64,000 bases of DNA. Origin: Tricholoma matsutake. Lineage: Eukaryota; Basidiomycota; Agaricomycetes; Agaricales; Tricholomataceae. Made by a program: the position numbers and the translations under genes. This document shows positions 35,301 to 46,640 of the stretch, one piece after another (position 1 is the first letter of the stretch; each line of letters starts with the position of its first letter). The stretch spans positions 8,060,001-8,124,000 of the forward strand of contig AP026546.1 of NCBI GenBank assembly GCA_026075535.2, written 5' to 3'. The notes under the pieces were generated by a model. It was not told the DNA's origin, did no database searches, and saw only the letters and a program-made list of their open reading frames with translations.

Positions 35301-36513
35301 ATATCACCTGGTCTTCAGCATTGCCAAATTTTAAAAGTGTTCTGTGTTTTTTCCCCTCAAAACTTTGCAACACTGCCTAGTATGTACTCCCCCCTAACCC
35401 TTTAAAAGTGTTTTCATACTGGGCCATTCTATATCACAGCTATATTATGTGGTATAATCACAGAACACATACTCATAATTTGAATGGCTTGAATAACTCA
35501 AAGGGAGATGGTCAGAGATCTTAGAGTTGGCTGAGTACCCTTAACCAATTTATCTTTCATAGTTTGATAAATATTTTCAGAATTTTTAGAATTTGTTTTC
35601 CTAAGTTACTGATGTACATGGCTAATATGAGAACAATGCAACTACAAATATGCTATAACATGCATTTATCTCACATGAAATTACATAGTTGAGGTCATGG
35701 ACAGTTGGAAAGAAATAACCTTTGTAAGAAATAACAGTTTTTTAAAGAAGAAAGTGGAGAAATATGTTGAAATATTGAAATCAAAAGTGATTGTGCAGTG
35801 TTTATAGTGACATTATGACCTTAAACAGATATTCTGGCATACAGAATGGTGGAGTAAGGATGATGGAATTCAAGTACTCTTCTAATATGTTGAATTGAGT
35901 GCTATTAACCTTCCATAAAATCTATAAGAACACCTGAAATGCCAATTCTGGAAATTCATGATGTCATCAAAATGAATGCTTGAATGATAACAAAATGTCA
36001 TAGTGGCATAGGGTAAAATTATGCTAGAGGTCTCCCAACATCTTATAAAAAGTATCCCCAACAGTATTAGGGCAGGTATCAAGGCAGAATGGGGTCAATT
36101 GAAGTAATTGACTAGAAAAAAACAACTGCTCAAAAAACTGTCCCAATGAGTGACCATTTTGTTTTGCTTATTAGACAATGGGTTCTTATCCAAATCACAT
36201 AAAAGTTGAATATTCTGAAAACCATAATGGCATAGTACTTTGTCTGATTTATGCCAACATTATGCTTATGTCAGCATTGCTCACCAGATCAATCTTTACA
36301 GAACAAGCAAACATTGGGACAGTTTTTTGAGCCACTGTAGATCTGCATTGTAGAAGTTGAAAGATGGTAGTGATATCAGATTGCCCTGCCCCACTCCATT
36401 GTCAATGGGTATTGGGTCTGAGATATAATCATCAAATTGTAGTCACATTGACCTCCTGTCTAGTAAACATTTGATAAACTTTACTATTGAGCTTGGGATT
36501 TGCCTCTTCTTCA
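32390..36513 (-). mobile_element. Decayed LINE (non-LTR retrotransposon) with RNase H
   Basis: Minus-strand remnants in order: RT pieces (36339-36505, with DPIPIDNGVGQGN and NFYNADLLEL at the foldback junction; then 34196-34657 with SYRYLSIIIDDKLSW), an RNase H domain (33489-34078: KIFTDGSGIDGNIG, FKAEVVGAI, ILTDSQ) and a Cys-containing C-terminal part (32892-33200: IHTGHIPLN, CEACQ). A T-rich run at 32392-32432 is the expected poly(A) tail on the minus strand. Many stops and frame changes; CpG is rare. The 5' part (APE, start of RT) is missing. A TIR foldback element occupies 34765-36337. Confidence 0.82.
34765..36337. mobile_element. Long-TIR foldback element, Tc1/mariner-like, non-autonomous
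   Basis: 1573 bp flanked by TA on both sides (34763-34764, 36338-36339). The ends read CAGTGGCTCAAAAAACTGTC and its complement. The arms of about 410 bp (34765-35175 and 35928-36337) are highly similar inverted repeats around a unique AT-rich centre of about 750 bp with no open frame of note. Removing it joins LINE RT coding sequence (NADL|LELND) in frame, confirming insertion into the LINE. Confidence 0.85.
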
Positions 36514-37854
36514 TAGTGCTTAAAAGTCCAATCCAATGGACTGAAAAAAGACCAGGAACTGAACTGGACCTTAACTGATGTCACTGGACTTTTGGTCCCA
36601 GTTTGACCACTTCTTGAAGTGGTTCGGTCCTCAGTTTTTGTTCTCAATGTCACTTACTAGAACCATTGAGAACCGGTCTAGACCAGTTCTCAACTAAACT
36701 TACAGTCCCTAACTTAGAAGGTAACAATTATATAAATGTACTACAATAATACTACTATTTATTATTCATTTATGCATTTTTGACGCATTTACATGTTTTG
36801 TTTATATGTTTACACTTATTTGCACCACATTGCCACAACACAACTCACACTCAAACTTTTCTCTCCCACACCACCACCTCTCAGTTATGCAATGAAAGGG
36901 TCCAAACGACAACAGATGTCATCTGGGCCCCAGGTAAAGTTATCTTTTCTTGTTTCTTTAACCTATCCTACTAATCTTTTTACTTGTTTCTAGGTATTGT
37001 ATTAATGATAACAACATCCCAGTCCTACTGGATACCACCACTGTGAGCCTCTGCTTGTGGGGTGGCTAATGGAACAGCAACAACAGTCCCAGCCCCTGCT
37101 GTGAGCCTCTGCTTGCAGGGTGGCTAACAGAACAACAACAACGCTGATGCAGAGCCCTGGACAATGGATGACATCAATGCCAATGCCAATGACAACACCA
37201 ACAACAATGATGGCAACAGGGAGGCAAAGATGAGGAAGGGCAGGAGGATGATAATAATGAACAACAAGACAACAATGGAGTGACAGCAACAACGAGACAG
37301 GGACAATGACAACAGTGTAAGGATAATGGCAACAACACAAGGGCAACAACAATGACAGAAGGGCAACAACAATGACAACCAACAACTCAAGGACAACAAC
37401 AACAACAAAGGGACAACAACAATGAACATAAGGATAACAACAATGCAAGGACAACAACAATGGATGACACAACACCAGTGCTGCCAACAACCACTACACC
37501 ACCACGGCCCCCCTCCCTCGCTCAAAACCCGAGATGGGGCTTTTTTTAAATTTCATTCTGCCTCATGTCCAGCCTTGCGAGCCACTGCTTGTGGGTGGAC
37601 TTGTTTTCTTGGTTTTTAATTTTACTTTGTGTTATTCTTTTTTCTGTATGTATCTGAGTTACAAAAAATAGTTGGTATATAGGTTGTAGGACCAGTTGAA
37701 ACTGGTTGAGAACCACAGATGGACCACTCAGAAACAGTTCTGAGCAGTTTGGTCTGTGGTTACATAGAATTTTAAATATTATAGGACTGGTTCAGTCCTT
37801 GGTTTGAGCCCACAAGGGCAAAAAACTGGGATTGGACTGGACTTTCAAGCACTA
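36514..37854. mobile_element. Non-autonomous hAT-like element, copy A
   Basis: The ends TAGTGCTTAAAAGTCCAAT and, inverted, TAGTGCTTGAAAGTCCAGT form TIRs. The interior holds an (AAC/ACAATG)n-rich tract (about 37060-37490) and CTGTGAGCCTCTGCTTG repeats. No transposase. The 8 bases on either side (CTTCTTCA, AGTGTGTG) do not match, so this copy may be rearranged. Confidence 0.7.
37060..37490. repeat. AAC/ACAATG-rich simple-sequence tract
   Basis: Interior of hAT-like copy A: irregular AACAAC, GACAAC and ACAATG repeats over about 400 bp. The mirror-image tract (GTT-rich, 38480-38790) lies in copy B, which is in the opposite orientation. Confidence 0.85.
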
Positions 37855-37929
37855 AGTGTGTGAGTTTAGCAGATAAAGTGGAGATAATTGTTGACAACAA
37901 TTGATTAAGCCTAGATGTGGATATGGATA

Positions 37930-38138
37930 AGCCCAGGGCTTATAACCTGTTGGAAACTAGTTGGTTGCCAACTCACACATGTAGATGCAGATGGATGTGC
38001 AAGGTAAGATCAATTGATTTTATTATGTGACTACCTTACTAATACTAGCTATGCCATGTTGCAGTACCTACTGCTAGTCAGCTTGCCTCCTAACATGAGG
38101 TGTGAGAGAGAGGGTGGCAGCATCAATGGTGGTGGTTG
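37930..38138 (-). repeat. Remnant Copia LTR edge with tRNA-iMet-type primer site
   Basis: On the minus strand ...CCAACA is followed by GGTTATAAGCCCTGGGC (37947 downward), the same layout as the LTR/PBS junction of the complete Copia element. The sequence from 37948 on (TGTTGGAAAC...) would be LTR. No matching coding region is left beside it. Confidence 0.5.
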
Positions 38139-39621
38139 TAGTGTATAAGGGTCTGGTTCAGTCCAGTTTTTTGACCTCTGAGGGGGTCAACCATGGACCG
38201 AGACTGGTCCATCTCGATGCCCAGCTCACCAAGACTGCAACCGAACCGAATAGGACCAGTCCTATTCAGTTTGGTTGCCTCCAAAAGACCAGTTTTAACT
38301 GGTCTTACTGGTGTTTTTTTGAGTATAGCTTAATTCTATTATATACTAACTACATTTACAAGCTGCGAGCAGTTGCTTGCAGCTGTGGTGTATGAGAATG
38401 AAAATGAAGATGAAAAATGAAATAGAAAATGAAATAGAAAAAAGAAACAGCCCCACCATCTCGCGTTTGTAGCGAGGGTGGGGTGTTGTTGTCTTGTCCC
38501 TGCCATTTGTGCTTCCCATTGTCCCTTTCCCTGCTGTTCATTGTCCCCACCATTTGTCGTCCCCTTGATTTGTTGTCATTGTCCCTGCTGTTCACTGCCA
38601 TTTGTTGTTCATTGTCCCTGGTGTTTTGTTGTTTGTTTGTGTTGTTGTTTGTCATCCCCCCACTCATCATTGTTGTCCCCCTAATTCATCGCCTTTGTCG
38701 TCCCCACAATTTGTTGCCTTTGTCATCCCTGTGATTTGTTGTTGTCCCCTGATTTGTTGTTGTTGTTGTTGTTGTCCCTGCAATTTGTTGTCATCAGCAC
38801 CTCCATCTCCCCCCACAAGCAGTGGCTCACAGGCGGGGTGGTGGTGCTGTGTGATGTGGTGTAGGTGGCCTAGGTTGTTGTCCAGCAAAGGGCCCATTGC
38901 CATCCTGCGAGCAGAGGCTTGCAGCAACAGCGTAGGGGGCTGGCATTGGCTGTCATTGTTGTCATTGTCATCCAGAAACAGGCCCGTTGCCACCCTGTGA
39001 GCAGAGGCTCACAGTGGTAATGCAAGGCTTGATCAAAATGCAACTAAAAACAAAGAAAAAACATGTAGTTAGTAAAAGAAAGAAGAAATAAAACATAGAA
39101 AACATACCATAGGGGGCCCAAACAACACTAGGTTGTTGTTTGGGCTCCCACTTTGCATTCATTGGTTTGGGTGGTCATGGTTGCGGACCAGGTGGTGATG
39201 TGGCACAGGATGTCCGTCATGCGTGAATGTTTGTAATTACAAACAAACACGTCAATGCATGTTCATTTACTGTAAACAAACACATACAGCTAAGACAAAC
39301 ATGTACAACAACTTCAAAGATACATAAACCCAGACCTCCCCACTTATTCTTGGGGCATCCCCCCTCTTGTCGGTATATATATAAGTAACTTTAGTGTTTA
39401 GGTACATGAATACATAGTTATTTGTGGGTATGAAAAGACCAGTTGAGACCAGTTGAGACCGGTCTTTGATTGGTTTTTGTGACTTTTAAATAAGTATCAA
39501 CTGCTAACTGGACTGCAGGCCATTTTGGATGGACCAAGACTGATGGTTTGGTCTCTTGCGGTTAAGTTCGGTTAAGGGTCTGGTCTTTTTCCGGTCTTAT
39601 GGACTGGACCCTCAAACACTA
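38139..39621. mobile_element. Non-autonomous hAT-like element, copy B (inverted relative to A)
   Basis: The ends TAGTGTATAAGGGTCTGG and, inverted, TAGTGTTTGAGGGTCCAG are flanked by a perfect 8-bp duplication GGTGGTTG (38131-38138 and 39622-39629). 1483 bp. The interior carries a GTT-rich tract and GTGAGCAGAGGCTCACAG repeats, mirror images of copy A. No transposase. Confidence 0.85.
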
Positions 39622-41728
39622 GGTGGTTGAGGGTGGTTGATGTGTAAGCAAGATTAGGTGTTGGAGTGGAGCTTGAAAGCACAATAAAATGTAATGAAAG
39701 CACAACTGTGCCTTGATCACTTAGGAGAACAGGGACAACATAAATTGGAACTTGATATGATTTGAAGGGGGAATGAGAACTAACTAAGACATCATTGGAG
39801 AATCAACTATCATGCACATGATCACATAGGTATGTGATGGGAAGGTAACATGTTTGTGGGGAAGTGGTAAGGTAAATCAGGGGAATCATCTGACACTCGC
39901 ATATATCCTTTTGAAAAAGAATATCCTCTCGAGAAGAATTGAGCATTGTGATTGATGGCACATCAATTGTTCAAGGGTGCTCTGTTTCATACAATACAAG
40001 GGCTTCTGTCTCCAAAAGTTCTGATCATGGTAGCCAGAGGTCGTGCTCCACGCCATATCCACTCCACCATACCAGGAATTGGTGGCCTCTACCTTGTGGA
40101 CGGTGGTCAAGGATTTTCTCAATGAAATACTCTGTCGTACCATCTTCAGTGACCAGGGGTTTGGGTGCCACACGTACATGGTCTGGGAACAGCTTGTCAT
40201 CATTTGGGACGTGTGTCAGTTGTGCAATGTGAAAAGTTGAGTATGCTTTTGATGTCAGAGGGAGTAGGAGTTTGTAGGATGAGGACTCAGGAAATGCTTG
40301 TGTAATTTCATATGGTCCATTGAATCTTGGCATGAACTGTAGTCTCTTTGTTGATGAGCCATTGCAAGCATAACCTTGTTGCCTACTTGGAATGCAGGTT
40401 CAGGGAGCGGTCTTTGTTTGCAAAATGTGCCTGTTGGATTTTTGCTGCAATGAGATTATCTTTTGCTGCATTTGTTTCTTCCTCCATGTTATTGATGAAG
40501 TTCTGAGCCTTGGTCTCTCCAGGAGTGACAGGTCTTTCTGCATTGTCTGGGGGTGTGGTGATGAGAGGTGGTAGTAGTTGTGGTGATCACCCTGTCTTCA
40601 GTATGAAAGGTGACACTCCAGTGGATGTGTTGGGAGTGTTCATGATATCAAACCTCACTTTAGGTAACATGTTCCCATCCTTTCTGATTTTGTTCAACAT
40701 GGAAATGTAGGCATTTTGTTTGAGCACTTGGATGAGCCATCGGTTTTGTGGATGGTACACTGTTGTTTATGCCCAATCCCAGTGAGTTTCATGAGCGCCT
40801 TCCAGAATTTTGAGACAAAAAGTTTGTCACAGTCGCTGATGATCTCTAATGGCCACCTGTTTTTACAGTACCACTTGTCGAAGAAAAGGAAGGCAAAGTC
40901 TTCTGCTGACATGTTGGTGGTGCAAGGTTCAATCTGTGCATCTGCACCCAGGCAGTCTGTCATTGTCACAATTGCGTCGAACCCATCATCTTTTGGCAAA
41001 GGTCTGATGAAATTGATGTCCACTGAATTGAACCATTTGTCTGGGACAGGCAAGAGGTGAAGCAGACCAGCTGCTTTTTGAGGTGGAAGATTTATTCCTC
41101 TGGCAGTCCATGCAACTGGGAACATAGCCTTGTGCAAGGTCTCTCCTCATGTTGGGCCAGTAGAAGTCATCTCAGAGGTTGGCATAAGATTTTTCCATTC
41201 CAAAATGGCCAAGATTATCATGTGCCAATTGGAATAGCTGTTCTCCAAGGTTCTTGTACTTTGGAATGACCAGTCTGCTACCAATGAATAGAAGGCCATG
41301 TGTGAGGGAGATGTTCAGCTTTGAATCTAACATGCCCCACTCCAGATTGTCAAGCATTCCTAAACACCGTGGGTTTTTGCAATAACCATTTTTGATTCTG
41401 GTGATGAGCTTTGGATCAGAGTGTACTGAGAATATGGCAGCGGCTGTAATCACAGGTGTTTCATTGTCTACAAAGTCTGGCAGCCTCAATAATGTGTCAG
41501 CAATGGTGTTCCAGTCTCCATTGATGTAGGTGATGGTGTATTCATACTGTAACAGGTACTCCATCCATCTAGCCTGATGCTGAGAGAGGTCCTATTGGAA
41601 ATCAAAATTCTGTAAGGTTTTGTGGTCTGTGCAGATATGAATATGTGCACCGAGTAAGTCTACTCGCCATTTCTTCGATGCCCTCATAATCGCCAACATC
41701 TCCTGCTCATGGACCAGGTAGTTGTGCT

Positions 41729-42564
41729 TAGTGTTTAAGGGTCTAGTCCAGTTTAGTTTTTTGACCCAAAAACATAAAGACCACAACCTAAACCAGTCCA
41801 GGACTGACCCAGATACTGCTAGAACCGGACTGGACCACCTAGGACCAGTCCTTTCTGGTTAAAAGACCGAAAAAGACTAGTTAAGACTGGTTCAGACTGA
41901 TGTTTTGTGAAATTTGTCGTATTAATATAACCCATATGTGTCTTAGCAAATATTACCCGGACCTTATAACCACTATACAGATGGATAGACATTGTAATTC
42001 CCCATCATTCAGTCTAACTTTTAAGACATTTCATCAAGATTTGATTTGGCTATGATCAATATAAAAATACATCTACTGAATAACTCATGCTGAACACCAA
42101 GAAATGTAATGTGACAACCATAAATTATGTGATGCATAGCATGCATTGACAAATGGTGGGAGTATTATTATACATGCTAGTCCTATGATCATTAATAGAA
42201 TCAAGCAAATGATCAACATATGAGTAAGATGAAATGAAAATCAATCTGATACAACAAAATACTCATACAAAAATAGATTTGGTTATATCTTGCTCAATTC
42301 TTAACCATTTTTTATGAACCAGAGGTCAAATTTGCCGGATTTCATGTGGGAACATGGTCCAATATATGTTCCCATGATAAAACCGGTCCTAACTGGTTTA
42401 GACCAGTTTTCTTTGGTTTTACAACATTTTTCAAAATGGAAAGACTGCTAACTGAACTGCAAAAGACCAGTCCATAAATAGACCACTGGTCCGGTCTTTT
42501 CCAGTCCAATTCAGTCCAATTTTGGTCTTTTCTTTGGTCCTATGGACTGGACCCTTCAACACTA
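41729..42564. mobile_element. Non-autonomous hAT-like element, copy C
   Basis: The ends TAGTGTTTAAGGGTC and, inverted, TAGTGTTGAAGGGTC are flanked by a perfect 8-bp duplication GTTGTGCT (41721-41728 and 42565-42572). 836 bp, AT-rich interior without the AAC tract of copies A and B. It cuts the RNase H of the decayed Ty3 element; removing it and one copy of the duplication restores a continuous motif. Confidence 0.9.
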
Positions 42565-43188
42565 GTTGTGCTCAGCACTGTTCATTTGTCTGCTCTCAAA
42601 TGCCACTGGGTGTGCGGATTCCCACAATGGGCCAAAGGAAAGGACAGCACCTGTCTGTCTCTTGCTTGTGTTGCAGGTCATAAATATTTTGTTGTCTCCC
42701 AGGTTTTCATGCTCAATAGTTGTCAAATAGTCTCTGCTGATCACCAGTTGCTTAATGTTGTCGAAAACTGCCTGATGATTACACATCCACATTGGAAATG
42801 CAGTGTTGCACTCCTTTCACATGAGGGGTGTCAGTACCATGGTGTATTCAGTGAGTGTTGGCAGGAAAGACACAATGTACCAGACCAGACCAAGAAACTG
42901 TTGTACATGTTTTGCAGATGTAGGTGCTGGCCAGTTGAGGATTTGTAACACCTTGGATTGGTCTGCTTCAATCCCTTGTGCTGAGATGTGGTGTCCCAGA
43001 AAATCTATTTCCGTTGTGAAAAGTGTCGACTTCTTCAGAGAGTAGTACAGATGTGCTTACCACAGTGCTTCCAGTACTAGTGCCACATTTTGCTTATGTT
43101 CCTCAAGGGTGTTAGACCAAATAATAACATCGTCAAGGTAAACATGACATATCTTTTCTATTAGGTCCTTGAGTGCCAGGGTGACACG

Positions 43189-44787
43189 TCATTGGTGAGT
43201 CACTGGTGAATTTCTCATGCCCATGGGAATAACAACCCATTCACAGAGACCAAATGGGGTAAGTGTAGCTGTGTATTTGATGTCATCAGGGTGAATGAGT
43301 GTTTGAAAAAATGAATTGGTCATGTCAATTTTGCCCCAGATTTTTCCTTTCGCACAATCTGCAAGGATGTTATCAATTCTTGGTAGTGGGTAATTATTGG
43401 GGATGGTCATCCAGTTCAGATGGTGGTAGTCATTTACCCACCGGGAAAGTACTGTAGGATCAGTTTTTGGTATTATGAAAGATGGTGACACATACAGTGA
43501 AGATGATGGCTGGATTTGACCTGCCGCTACATGCTGGTCGATGAGTGTCTTCCACCCAGCCCAATATTTCTGTGGACATCCATAAGTGCATGAGACCAAG
43601 ACGGGAGCACCATGGAGTAGTTTGATGTGGTGGTAGATGTCACAAGGCAGGTCAGTTATGTGTGGGATGTCTGATGGGAAGCGGTCAATAAATGAGTCTT
43701 TCATCTGTTTGTCCAGTTTTTGCAGTGTAGCTTCTCTGGCCAATTGCGTGATCCAAGTTTTGATTGTTGCGATGATGTTCAGCCAGCTGGTAGTGAAGGC
43801 TGTCATATCAAAATGGTTGGGGTTTTCGTCAAAAAGTGCCATTAGTTCCATGTGAACAAGAATCTGAGTCTTCCTTGCAGTTCTCTGGCTGGCTTTTATG
43901 TGCTGCACTTCAAGCTTACAATGTTGGGCTGGGGATTTTGTAATCATACACCAATGTAATTTGGGGTCGGGGGGGGGGGGGGGGTACAGTAAATTATAGC
44001 CTGATTCCTTTGCAATAATGGTCTGCAGTTCAGCGTTGACAACAATTTTATTTTTCACTAGAAAATCTAGGCCAAGCATCAAGTCAGTGTGCAGTTCAGG
44101 ACAAATGATTGCATTGATAATACAAGAGTGCCAGAGGGTGTTGGGAGACTGGATTGATAATCTACAATATTGAGTTACTACAGGAGGCATTATTGTGTTG
44201 TTGTTCTTTGTGAATGCTCCGGAAACAGACAGAGGTTTGAAGAGGGGTCTTGCAGTGAGGCATAAAATTTCAGCTAGTTTGCTAGAAATCAAGACTGGAG
44301 ATGAGCCATGGTCAATTAGTGCATTAACAGGGGTAGGTGCACAGGTAGCAGGTGCATCAATACAGCATGTCCAACAAAGGTGTTGAGAAAGGGCAAAAGG
44401 TGAAGGCACGTACTCTTCCACTTCATTTGCATCTATGTAGTCTTTGGAATCTCCATTACTCTCACTGTCTTCGAAGATGGCATCTGCCTCAAAGATGGTG
44501 GTGATGGTGGTGGTTGCTGCATGTGAAGAAGCTTGTATATTGTTGTATGCTGCCTTTGCTTTTGCTGCATTTGCTGATGTCACCAATTTGCAATCCTCAA
44601 GGGTGGGGCAGGGGTTGGTACAATTCCATCCGAGGTGACCTGCATAGAAAACACAGCATTTATAACATCCGAGGTGTTGCCTGAGAAGAGTCTTCTTGTC
44701 ATTGGTAAGCGGTTTGAGAGGGGCAGTGTAAGAGGTGGTGGGTGCAGAGGTTGAAGTGGTGTTGCCATTGTCGATGTTGGGCACCAA
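43189..44787 (-). pseudogene. Second Ty3 element: gag end, protease and RT N-terminal part (532-codon open stretch)
   Basis: The longest surviving open piece of this element, with a zinc knuckle at its start, an acidic linker, a changed protease active site (DHGS for DSG) and RT up to the VVIPMGMRNSP palm motif. It stops before the catalytic YxDD, which lies past a stop and frame change. A run of about 17 G at 43967-43984 encodes a Pro stretch. Confidence 0.8.
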
Positions 44788-45275
44788 AGAGTCTCATAAG
44801 ATATTGCTAGCCTTTGCTGCATGGGCTACCCATCTGACACGACTTGCTTGTAAATCTTGTTCCAGAAGTTGCAGATGCTCCATCCACTCCTCAAAATCTG
44901 GGATTGCATCAAGGGTACCCTTGGTTGCCCTCAGCACGGTCCCATTGTTGGCTTTGTAGAGGTGTTTCATTCTGTCAGAGAGGCAAGGGATCAAATGGAG
45001 TCAGAAGCGATTGTTGGGGATGTGGTAAGGGGATTTGGCAGCACCTAGTTCATCATTTGCATTATGAACATTGTTGACCCACATAATGAGATCAGAGGAT
45101 CCCTGTGTCATGATCTGATCCTGCACAAGTTCGTCCTCCCAAGAATGAGGCAAGAACTTCTTTTTGAGAGCGATGAGAAACTCTGGGAAGGTCAGTGCCA
45201 GCAGGTCCAACCACTACAACTTCTATTGTCCAGGTATGACCAGAATTCTGATGACTTCCCCTCAAGTTCAGTACT

Positions 45276-45708
45276 TAACAGGCAACCTTAGAGGCCTTAA
45301 TGGACTAGCAAAGGGAAATCCAAAGTTAAAATTATAGTACATATTACAGGGATTGGAGATGCACCTAGCAAAGGGAAATCTGAAGAGAAAACTCTAAGGA
45401 CCCCTTTGCCAATGCCCAGTATATGTGAAGACTGCAAAGATCAAATAATAACCTAAAAATAGAAAAGGTGGAGATAGGCAGATCAAGGCTGCCAAATGAC
45501 ATCATACCAAGGGGTAGATGTTGGAAAGGGTACTCCACCTCTAAATATAAAACTGTCAACATGCACAAATGTGATAGAAAGGAAAATTAGTAATAAAATA
45601 AGGAAAAATCATAGAAAATGAAGAATAGAAGGAAATGAAGTGAGGAAAAATATAGGACAAACATAAAAAGTAGGAGAAACACACGGGGCACCCCCTAGTC
45701 CCCTTACA
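45276..45708 (-). repeat. Old solo LTR of the intact Ty3 family, CpG-eroded
   Basis: About 433 bp, aligning end to end (minus strand) with the 426-bp LTRs at 25534 and 31155, from TGTAAGGGGACTAGGGGG (45708 downward) to GGTTGCC. Differences fall mostly at CpG sites (for example TCCGAAG to TCCAAAG, GGCGG to GGTGG, CCGCCGAA to CTGCCAAA). It lies exactly between two unrelated decayed elements. No target duplication seen. Confidence 0.88.
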
Positions 45709-46640
45709 GGGATGAGTTGAAGTCCCTGAAGGACATGGGTGTCTACAAGCTCATACCTCAATCAGAGGTCCCACTGGGGAAATGGATCTGAAAGGGGAAA
45801 CCTGTTTTCCACATCGAGCGAGACAAAACAGGCCAGGTGGTTAGATGGAAGGTGTGCCTTGTCTTCAAAGGTTTTACAATGACTACACCAAAACAACCTC
45901 ACCTACTGCACACATGGAATCTTGGCAAATACTCCTCCACATCACAGCCTCTTTAGGATGGGACACACAGCAAATTGACGTAAAGACAGCATTCTTATAT
46001 GGTTTACTACCCAACCAATGAGGTACAATATATGCAACAACCTACCAGATTTGAGGAGCCTAGGAAGGAGGACTGGGTATGGCAGCTACAACGTGGCCTA
46101 TATGGCATGAAGCAAAGCAGCTGAATCTGGAACCAGACCCTCAACACTCAAATGATCAAATGGGGATTCACATGACTATCTTGTGAGTCTTGCATATATT
46201 ATTGCAAAACTGATTTGGGGATTATCATTGTGGCTGTACATGTCAATGACTACTTGTTGATTGCAGATTCGAAGGGAGAGAATGAACATTTCAAGGACCA
46301 GATGTGCAAAGTATGGACAATCTCAGAACTGGGTACCACACACTTCATCATGGGCATCACTATAATCTGGGACAGGGTTGCTTACACTGTTGCACTTTCA
46401 CAAACTGTGCTCATTGACAAAACTGTTGAACAGTTTGGTCAGAAAGATGCCCACCCCTGGAACCAGGATCCAAGCTCCATCGTGCCAACCAACAATCTTT
46501 TTCCTCCAATGAATGTCTACAGCTTAGCAAACTACCCTACAGATCCCTTGTCAGGTGCTTACTATACTTGGCAATTTCCACACATCCCGACATCTCCCAT
46601 GCTGTACAACAACTCTCCCAATACTTGAACTCCTACTTAT

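Larger units (their letters stand above)
39886..45275 (-). mobile_element. Decayed second Ty3/Gypsy element (different lineage)
   Basis: Minus-strand domains in order: gag pieces (44794-45210), CCHC-like knuckle (CYKCCVFYAGHLGWNC, about 44660), protease (NALIDHGSSPVLIS, Asp-Ser changed to Asp-His), RT start (YPLPRIDNILAD, IDMTNSFFQT), RNase H (VAFESRQMNSAEHN | YLVHEQEMLAI, split by a hAT-like insert), integrase finger (AHDNLGHFG) and core (SVDINFIRPLP), and a chromodomain-like tail (EYFIEKILDHRPQG..QFLVWW). Many stops; CpG strongly depleted. The pol is clearly different from the intact Ty3 element. LTRs of its own were not found. Confidence 0.82.

Noticed and set aside
37000..37525. Minus-strand open frames rich in Cys/Val/Leu in hAT-like copies A and B
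   Set aside because: They are translations of AAC/GTT simple repeats, not proteins.
43966..43985. Run of about 17 G as a functional quadruplex or regulatory site
   Set aside because: It lies in a dead retrotransposon where it encodes a Pro run; slippage is the simpler explanation, and its length may also be a sequencing error.
39886..45708. The solo LTR as the 5' LTR of the decayed Ty3 element
   Set aside because: The LTR belongs to the intact Ty3 family, whose pol differs greatly from this remnant, and no partner LTR lies at the other end; a separate solo LTR fits better.
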